46,053 nt of DNA. It comes from an uncultured Eubacterium sp. (GTDB taxonomy: Bacteria; Bacillota_A; Clostridia; Lachnospirales; Lachnospiraceae). Shown here piece by piece: positions 40,884 through 46,053 of this stretch; the first letter of the stretch is position 1; each line of letters begins with the position of its first letter. A program made the position numbers and the translations under genes. The notes beneath the pieces are model-generated. The model saw nothing but the letters and a program-made list of their open reading frames with translations. It was not told where the DNA came from and searched no databases. The stretch lies in NCBI GenBank assembly GCA_948468465.1, contig CAOKJJ010000013.1, positions 1 to 46,053 on the forward strand. The letters run 5' to 3'.

Positions 40884-42230
40884 ATGAGCAAAATTACATT
40901 TGATTACTCGAAGGCAGCTGGTTTTATCAGCGAAGAAGAAGTAAGTTATATGAAAAAACTGGTGGATGATGCAAAAGAGTTGCTTGTATCAAAGACCGGC
41001 GCTGGAAATGATTTTCTTGGATGGATTGACCTTCCGGTAGACTATGACAAAGAAGAATTTGAGCGCATTAAAAAAGCGGCTGAAAAGATTCAGTCAGATT
41101 CAGAGGTGCTTGTAGTAATCGGAATCGGTGGTTCTTATCTGGGAGCAAGAGCTGCAATTGAGTTTTTAAGACACGGTTTTTATAACAATATTCCAAAAGA
41201 AATGCGTAAAACGCCGGAAATTTATTATGTTGGCAACAGTATCAGCGGTTCTTATGTACAGGGGTTAATAGATGTCATTGGCGACAGGGATTTTTCTGTA
41301 AATGTAATTTCAAAGTCTGGTACGACAACGGAGCCAGCCATTGCGTTTCGTATATTTAAAGAAATGCTGGAGAAAAAATATGGTAAGGAAGAGGCGGCAA
41401 AGAGAATTTATGCGACGACGGACAAAGCGCGCGGAGCATTAAAGAGCCTTTCTGATGAAGAAGGCTATGAGACGTTTGTAGTGCCGGATGATGTCGGCGG
41501 CCGTTTCTCAGTGCTGACTGCTGTCGGCCTGCTTCCAATCGCTGTAAGCGGCGCGGATATTGCAAAATTGATGGAAGGCGCCGCAGAAGGAAGAAAACTG
41601 GCTCTGGAAAGCAGTTTTGAAGACAATGCGGCTTTGCAGTATGCTGCAGTACGAAATATTTTACACAGAAAAGGAAAAGCAGTTGAAGTATTGGCTAATT
41701 ATGAGCCAAGCCTTCACTATGTATCCGAATGGTGGAAACAGCTGTATGGTGAATCAGAAGGAAAAGACCAGAAGGGTATTTTCCCGGCTTCTGTTGATTT
41801 AACTACGGATCTTCATTCAATGGGACAGTTTATCCAGGATGGCTCCAGAATTATGTATGAAACGGTATTAAATGTGGAAGAACCTCGCTGCCGGGTCGAA
41901 ATTAAGGAAGAGCCTGTGGATCTTGACGGCTTGAATTATCTGGCTGGAAAAGATATGGATTTTGTGAATAAGAATGCTATGAATGGTACGATTTTAGCAC
42001 ATACAGATGGAAATGTGCCGAATCTTATGGTACGCATACCAGAACAAAATGAATTTTATCTGGGTGAATTAATGTATTTCTTTGAGTTTGCATGCGGTAT
42101 CAGCGGATATTTGCTTGGAGTAAATCCATTTAATCAGCCAGGTGTCGAAAGCTATAAGAAGAATATGTTTGCATTATTAGGCAAACCAGGCTATGAGGCG
42201 GAAAAAGAAGCATTATTAAAGAGATTGTAA
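40884..42230 (+). CDS. pgi: Glucose-6-phosphate isomerase
   Basis: A 448-aa enzyme interconverting glucose-6-phosphate and fructose-6-phosphate; AAGGAGAG lies before the ATG. Motifs: [58 protein letters not shown] and [20 protein letters not shown], typical of the short Firmicutes type. Length is normal. It is monocistronic and ends at a strong terminator. Confidence 0.98.
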   Translation: MSKITFDYSKAAGFISEEEVSYMKKLVDDAKELLVSKTGAGNDFLGWIDLPVDYDKEEFERIKKAAEKIQSDSEVLVVIGIGGSYLGARAAIEFLRHGFYNNIPKEMRKTPEIYYVGNSISGSYVQGLIDVIGDRDFSVNVISKSGTTTEPAIAFRIFKEMLEKKYGKEEAAKRIYATTDKARGALKSLSDEEGYETFVVPDDVGGRFSVLTAVGLLPIAVSGADIAKLMEGAAEGRKLALESSFEDNAALQYAAVRNILHRKGKAVEVLANYEPSLHYVSEWWKQLYGESEGKDQKGIFPASVDLTTDLHSMGQFIQDGSRIMYETVLNVEEPRCRVEIKEEPVDLDGLNYLAGKDMDFVNKNAMNGTILAHTDGNVPNLMVRIPEQNEFYLGELMYFFEFACGISGYLLGVNPFNQPGVESYKKNMFALLGKPGYEAEKEALLKRL

Positions 42231-42271
42231 TAAGTTATTACGAATAAGTTATATAGTTTACAAAAATAATG

Positions 42272-42305
42272 AAGGATTGACGGGAAACTGTCAATCCTTT
42301 TTTGC
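42272..42305 (+). terminator. Terminator after pgi
   Basis: Perfect 10-bp stem AAGGATTGAC / GTCAATCCTT with an 8-nt loop followed by TTTTT. Confidence 0.9.
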
Positions 42306-42365
42306 GTAAAAATCAACGAAAATTAACAATTGGAAAAAAATTCCTGAAAAAATTTAAAAAAAAAT

Positions 42366-42394
42366 TTGACAAAGTGATTACAAAGTGTTAGAAT
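42366..42394 (+). promoter_or_regulatory. SigA promoter of the cell-wall hydrolase gene
   Basis: Perfect TTGACA (42366-42371), 17 bp, TAGAAT (42389-42394). The leader is about 100 nt and is A/T-rich. CGTAAT-AAAGT-TGTAAC (42400-42416), just downstream, resembles a WalR-type site with one mismatch. Confidence 0.75.
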
Positions 42395-42502
42395 GCAATC
42401 GTAATAAAGTTGTAACAAATGTAATAAAAAATGAATAAAATAGAACAAAAACGTAATTAAGAAAATATATTTTATTCATGGAAAAAACGGAGGTTTATTA
42501 TT

Positions 42503-43852
42503 ATGCGAGGAAATAAGAAACTGGTACAAGGAATGGTAGTTGCCGGTGCAACGGGAGTACTTGTATGTACAGTTACCTTTTCCCAACCACAGATAATGCA
42601 GACCGAAGAAACTATCCAGATCACAGAAAATAAAACGGCAGGCATTATAACAACAGTAAATTCACAGGATGATTCCGTTGATGGTTTCGAACAGGAATTG
42701 TCCGTAGCGAAACTTGATGTTGATCACGTTTCATCTGTTTTGCCGGTTTCTGAGCTGAATGTCAATTCATGGACAGATGATGCAGTAATGCCTGAAAACA
42801 GAAGTATATCGGTTCCTTTAACGGAAAGTACATCCGAATCAAAGAAAATAGAAAAAAAAGAAGCAAAGAAAACAAGTGTTAAAAAAACAAATGCTAAAAA
42901 AACAAATGCTGAAAAAACAAATGGGAAAGAAAACAAACAGTCAAAAGAAGACTCAGCAAAAAAATGGAAAAATAAGCTGATGGCAAAAGTGGATGATTGT
43001 TTAAATATACGTGAAGCATCAAGCGAAGATTCCGCTGTTGTAGGAAAATTGCGGAAAGGCGATGCGGCGAAGGTTATAAAAAAGGGAAAAAACTGGACGA
43101 AAATCAAATCTGGTTCCGTAACCGGATATGTTAAAAACGAGTATTGTGTATATGGCGCAAAAGCATACAAATATGCAAATAAGATTTGTAAGACGTATGC
43201 GACTGTTCAGGCAGACGGGCTTCGCATCCGGCAAAAAGCGAATGAGGATTCTATAGCTTTGGAAGCAGCGTTTAAAGGTGATAAGCTGCTTGTAAATGAG
43301 AAAGCAAAGAAAAAAGACGGATGGGTCGTTGTAAAACTGAATGATCTCAAAGGATATGTATCCGAAGATTATGTAAAAGTAGGGCTTGGAGTTGGTGAAG
43401 CCATTTCGATTGAAGAAGAACAGGCTATGCTTGCAGCACAGAGAAAAGCCGAACAGGCATCGCTGCGCAGTGTATCTTCTTCCTCAAGTGCGTCTGTATC
43501 GAGCGCATCAGCTGTATCATCCAGCGATTTGACCTTGCTGTCAGCTATTATTTTCTGTGAAGCAGGCGGAGAAAGCTATGCCGGACAGGTAGCGGTAGGT
43601 GCTGTTGTATTGAACCGTGTGAAAAGTTCATCATTCCCAAACAGCATTTCGGGAGTTGTATATCAGAGTGGACAGTTCTCTCCAGTAGCAAATGGAGCGC
43701 TTTCAAGAGCGCTTTCGAATGGAAATTACAGCCATTGTACTTCCGCTGCACAAGCGGCGCTTGCAGGAAGTGACAATACAGGCGGAGCAAAGTTTTTCCA
43801 TCGGGTAAATGGCGCTGCAGGACTTGTGATTGGAAATCATGTATTTTATTAA
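42503..43852 (+). CDS. SH3-domain cell-wall hydrolase (SleB/Hydrolase_2-like)
   Basis: A 449-aa secreted protein. GGAGG precedes the ATG. The N-terminal signal peptide is KKLVQGMVVAGATGVLVCTV. Residues ~120-150 are a Lys/Thr-rich linker with imperfect KKTNAKKTNAEKTN repeats. Two bacterial SH3 domains follow (DDCLNIREASSEDSAVVGKL, ~155; ADGLRIRQKANEDSIALEAA, ~233), which bind peptidoglycan. The C-terminal ~110 residues are a Hydrolase_2/SleB domain: SAIIFCEAGGESYAGQVAVG and VVLNRVKSSSFPNSISGV, with Glu as likely catalytic residue. It probably cuts cell-wall glycan in growth, division or spore germination. Terminator follows 20 bp after. Confidence 0.92.
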   Translation: MRGNKKLVQGMVVAGATGVLVCTVTFSQPQIMQTEETIQITENKTAGIITTVNSQDDSVDGFEQELSVAKLDVDHVSSVLPVSELNVNSWTDDAVMPENRSISVPLTESTSESKKIEKKEAKKTSVKKTNAKKTNAEKTNGKENKQSKEDSAKKWKNKLMAKVDDCLNIREASSEDSAVVGKLRKGDAAKVIKKGKNWTKIKSGSVTGYVKNEYCVYGAKAYKYANKICKTYATVQADGLRIRQKANEDSIALEAAFKGDKLLVNEKAKKKDGWVVVKLNDLKGYVSEDYVKVGLGVGEAISIEEEQAMLAAQRKAEQASLRSVSSSSSASVSSASAVSSSDLTLLSAIIFCEAGGESYAGQVAVGAVVLNRVKSSSFPNSISGVVYQSGQFSPVANGALSRALSNGNYSHCTSAAQAALAGSDNTGGAKFFHRVNGAAGLVIGNHVFY

Positions 43853-43871
43853 GAAACCGAATTTAAAAAGG

Positions 43872-43900
43872 CTACTGTACATTGGTACAGTAGTTTTTTT
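43872..43900 (+). terminator. Terminator after the hydrolase gene
   Basis: Perfect 9-bp stem CTACTGTAC / GTACAGTAG with a 4-nt loop followed by TTTTTTT. Confidence 0.95.
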
Positions 43901-43973
43901 ATCTAATTTGGACAGTTTTGGCATGTAAAATAATACTTTTTTCGAAATATCATGCGTTTCGGCGTTTTCACAG

Positions 43974-44002
43974 TTGTAAATCGAGTTTAATTATAGTATG
44001 AT
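43974..44002 (+). promoter_or_regulatory. SigA-type promoter of the SPFH gene
   Basis: TTGTAA (43974-43979), 17 bp, TATGAT (43997-44002). GTAACAGTTCAG lies at 44051-44062, in the leader. Confidence 0.6.
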
Positions 44003-44104
44003 ATAGAAAATTTGTAGATATTCTGATGTTTTTTTGGGAATCTATAAAATGTAACAGTTCAGTTTGAACCAATAGGAATGCATATAAATAAAGGAGGAAT
44101 GCAT

Positions 44105-45034
44105 ATGGAACCATTCATAGCTGTAGTGGTGCTTGTGATTGTTGTTTTGTTAATAGCGGTATCGTGCATTAAGATTGTGCCGCAGGCGCATGCAGCTGTT
44201 ATTGAAAGACTGGGCGGCTATCTTGCTACCTGGGGCGTTGGTATTCATTTTAAGGCGCCATTTATCGACAGGGTTGCCAAAAGGGTACTGCTTAAGGAAC
44301 AGGTTGTAGACTTTCCGCCGCAGCCTGTAATAACAAAAGATAATGTAACGATGCAGATTGATACGGTTGTATATTTTCAAATTACAGATCCGAAGCTGTT
44401 TGCGTATGGCGTGGAAAATCCAATTATGGCAATCGAAAATCTTACAGCAACTACGCTGCGTAACATTATCGGTGATTTGGAGCTGGACGAAACACTTACT
44501 TCCAGGGAAACAATTAATACAAAGATGAGGGCTTCTCTGGATGTAGCGACAGATCCATGGGGAATTAAGGTAAATCGTGTAGAGCTGAAAAATATTATTC
44601 CTCCGCAGGCAATTCAGGATGCTATGGAGAAGCAGATGAAAGCGGAACGTGAAAGACGGGAAGCTATTTTAAAAGCAGAGGGAGAGAAAAAATCTACGAT
44701 TCTTGTAGCGGAAGGAAAAAAAGAATCTGCGATTTTGGATGCCGAAGCAGAAAAGCAGGCAGCGATTCTTCGTGCAGAAGCGCATAAAGAAGCGATGGTT
44801 CGTGAGGCGGAAGGCCAGGCTGAGGCGATTCTGAAAGTACAGAAGGCGAATGCGGACGGTTTACGATTTTTAAAAGAGGCAGCGCCGGATGCAGCTGTTT
44901 TACAGCTGAAGAGTTTGGAGGCGTTTGCAAAAGCTGCGGATGGAAAGGCAACGAAGATCATTATTCCATCAGAGATCCAGAGTGTGGCTGGATTAGCAAA
45001 ATCCATTGTTGAAGTTGGGACAGAAAAAAATTAA
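44105..45034 (+). CDS. SPFH domain protein (stomatin/prohibitin-like, QmcA type)
   Basis: A 309-aa membrane-linked protein. The ATG at 44105 is 7 nt after AGGAGG; an ATG at 44099 is too close. N-terminal helix is VVVLVIVVLLIAVSCIKIVP. The SPFH (Band 7) domain follows: AHAAVIERLGGYLATWGVGI, PQPVITKDNVTMQIDTVVYF, NIIGDLELDETLTSRE. The C-terminal coiled coil consists of repeated ~11-residue units (AILKAEGEKK; AILDAEAEKQ; AILRAEAHKE). Such proteins oligomerise at the membrane and shape domains. No NfeD partner lies next to it. The same gene order with a wall hydrolase is not known to me. Confidence 0.95.
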   Translation: MEPFIAVVVLVIVVLLIAVSCIKIVPQAHAAVIERLGGYLATWGVGIHFKAPFIDRVAKRVLLKEQVVDFPPQPVITKDNVTMQIDTVVYFQITDPKLFAYGVENPIMAIENLTATTLRNIIGDLELDETLTSRETINTKMRASLDVATDPWGIKVNRVELKNIIPPQAIQDAMEKQMKAERERREAILKAEGEKKSTILVAEGKKESAILDAEAEKQAAILRAEAHKEAMVREAEGQAEAILKVQKANADGLRFLKEAAPDAAVLQLKSLEAFAKAADGKATKIIIPSEIQSVAGLAKSIVEVGTEKN

Positions 45035-45062
45035 GTTATAAGCGGATGACTAATTTCAATGG

Positions 45063-45093
45063 TGGCAGGAGTAGGGCAATCCTATTCCTGCCA
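45063..45093 (+). terminator. Hairpin after the SPFH gene
   Basis: TGGCAGGAGTAGG (45063-45075) pairs with CCTATTCCTGCCA (45081-45093), one G-U pair, 5-nt loop. A T-run comes only later, so it is a weaker terminator or a transcript-stabilising hairpin. The rest of the gap to 45191 shows no gene. Confidence 0.55.
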
Positions 45094-45191
45094 TTCCCCA
45101 TTTAGCAAACATTTATTTTTATACAGTTATAGTTATATTTATGAGATTTTTGCAGGATATGTGTTTTACAGAAAGAAAGGCGGTAGTAAAA

Positions 45192-46053
45192 ATGGATTTA
45201 CAAGGCAGGCATTTTCTAAAGCTGCTTGATTATACACCGGAAGAGATTTTGTATTTGATTGATCTTTCGGCAGATTTAAAGGAAAAAAAGAAAAAGGGAG
45301 TCTTACACCAGGAGCTGGCAGGTAAAAATATTGTACTGATTTTTGAAAAAACAAGTACAAGAACACGCTGTTCTTTTGAAGTGGCGGCACATGATCTGGG
45401 CATGCATGCAACTTATTTGGATCCTTCAGGTTCCCAGATTGGGAAAAAGGAAAGCATTGCGGATACTGCAAGGGTGCTTGGAAGGATGTATGATGGCATT
45501 GAGTATCGCGGCTATGGACAGGATATTGTGGAGGAATTGGCAAAATATGCCGGCGTGCCGGTATGGAATGGACTGACGAATGAGTTCCATCCGACACAGA
45601 TGATTGCGGACATGCTAACGATCAAAGAACATTTGGGCAGATTAAAAGGAATCAAACTCGTGTATATGGGCGATGCCAGATATAACATGGGAAATTCACT
45701 GATGGTAACCTGCGCAAAGCTGGGGATGAATTTTACCGCATGTACAAATAAAAAGTATTTTCCGGATAAAGAGCTGGTAAAAATTTGTGAAGAACTCGCG
45801 GAACAGACAGGCGCAAAGCTGGAATTTACCGAAAATGTACAAGAAGCAGCGAATGGTGCTGACGTTATATATACAGATGTATGGGTATCAATGGGGGAAC
45901 CGGAGGAGGTGTGGAAGGAAAGGATCGAAGATCTGAAATTATATCAGGTAAATGCAGAGGTTATGGCAGCAGCAAAGGAAAGCGCCATTTTTATGCACTG
46001 TCTGCCGGCATTCCATGATTTGAAAACAACAATTGGTCAGCAAGTATATGAGA
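45192..46053 (+). CDS. argF: Ornithine carbamoyltransferase, 3' end outside the window
   Basis: 287 codons are visible to the right edge; the full protein is usually about 330 aa. AAAGGCGG precedes the ATG at 45192. Carbamoyl phosphate site: [13 protein letters not shown] (residues ~52-64). [47 protein letters not shown], and MHCLPAFHD (ornithine site) follow. It makes citrulline from ornithine and carbamoyl phosphate. I cannot tell the anabolic (argF) from the catabolic (arcB) role as no other arginine gene is in view. A hairpin upstream separates it from SPFH. Confidence 0.95.
   Translation, partial: MDLQGRHFLKLLDYTPEEILYLIDLSADLKEKKKKGVLHQELAGKNIVLIFEKTSTRTRCSFEVAAHDLGMHATYLDPSGSQIGKKESIADTARVLGRMYDGIEYRGYGQDIVEELAKYAGVPVWNGLTNEFHPTQMIADMLTIKEHLGRLKGIKLVYMGDARYNMGNSLMVTCAKLGMNFTACTNKKYFPDKELVKICEELAEQTGAKLEFTENVQEAANGADVIYTDVWVSMGEPEEVWKERIEDLKLYQVNAEVMAAAKESAIFMHCLPAFHDLKTTIGQQVYE

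Overview
The window looks like chromosomal DNA of a low-to-moderate GC, Gram-positive, anaerobic member of the Clostridia, most likely a flagellated Lachnospiraceae (Roseburia/Eubacterium-like). The reasons are AGGAGG-type ribosome binding sites with some TTG/GTG starts, consensus SigA-type promoters, a BofA sporulation gene beside a YaaL (DUF2508) gene, a flagellin with sigma-28-like promoters, a Gram-positive Tad pilus locus, and DUF362/Fe-S and aconitase-like enzymes. I cannot name the species.

Layout. (1) 1-5.2 kb is an AT-rich accessory patch: the end of a HicB-like antitoxin gene, the decayed C-terminal part of a Fic gene split in two by a 1.2-kb segment flanked by an exact 31-bp direct repeat (that segment carries an unknown small gene and a truncated HD-domain gene), an AbiL/RloAB-like ATPase + RloB pair with its own promoter, and a DUF4143 AAA ATPase on the other strand. 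(2) 5.4-12.6 kb: a DUF362/ferredoxin protein, then a close-packed plus-strand string of a PurM-like protein, a coiled-coil protein with tandem repeats, an aconitase-family hydratase and an AI-2E-family membrane protein. (3) 12.7-18.1 kb: a very long TPR/Gln-rich/AAA-like protein and the glycogen branching enzyme GlgB, ending at a strong terminator. (4) 18.1-23.8 kb: a motility cluster with a 1134-aa DUF6240/FliK-like protein, flagellin and a FliS-like chaperone; both of the first two genes have sigma-28-like promoter candidates. (5) 23.8-24.6 kb: YaaL/DUF2508 and BofA, arranged divergently. (6) 24.6-34.5 kb: a full Tad (type IVb pilus) operon of eleven genes: prepilin peptidase, degenerate TadZ, TadA ATPase, TadB, TadC, a 59-aa Flp pilin, DUF5702 protein, two TadE-like proteins, a second prepilin peptidase and a DUF6382-FHA protein. 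(7) 34.6-46 kb: housekeeping and conserved genes, namely rhomboid protease, flavodoxin-SCP2 fusion, a soluble orphan histidine kinase, HIT protein, MurG, a probable inactive metallo-beta-lactamase-fold protein with two small coupled genes, Pgi, an SH3/SleB-like cell-wall hydrolase, an SPFH protein, and ornithine carbamoyltransferase running off the right edge.

How the genes work together. The Tad genes form a self-contained pilus assembly machine: TadA drives TadB/TadC in the membrane, a peptidase matures Flp and pseudopilins, and the FHA protein is a likely regulatory partner. The flagellin cluster supplies filament subunit and chaperone. GlgB and Pgi belong to glycogen and central sugar metabolism, MurG to peptidoglycan synthesis. 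The left end is a small defence/toxin graveyard with one apparently intact two-gene system.

The items I consider most worth a second look are the 31-bp-repeat-flanked interruption of fic, the inactive MBL-like three-gene operon at 38.9-40.7 kb, the TPR/AAA protein with an altered Walker B, the AbiL-like pair, and the modified Tad locus. All assignments come from reading motifs by eye; no database search was possible.
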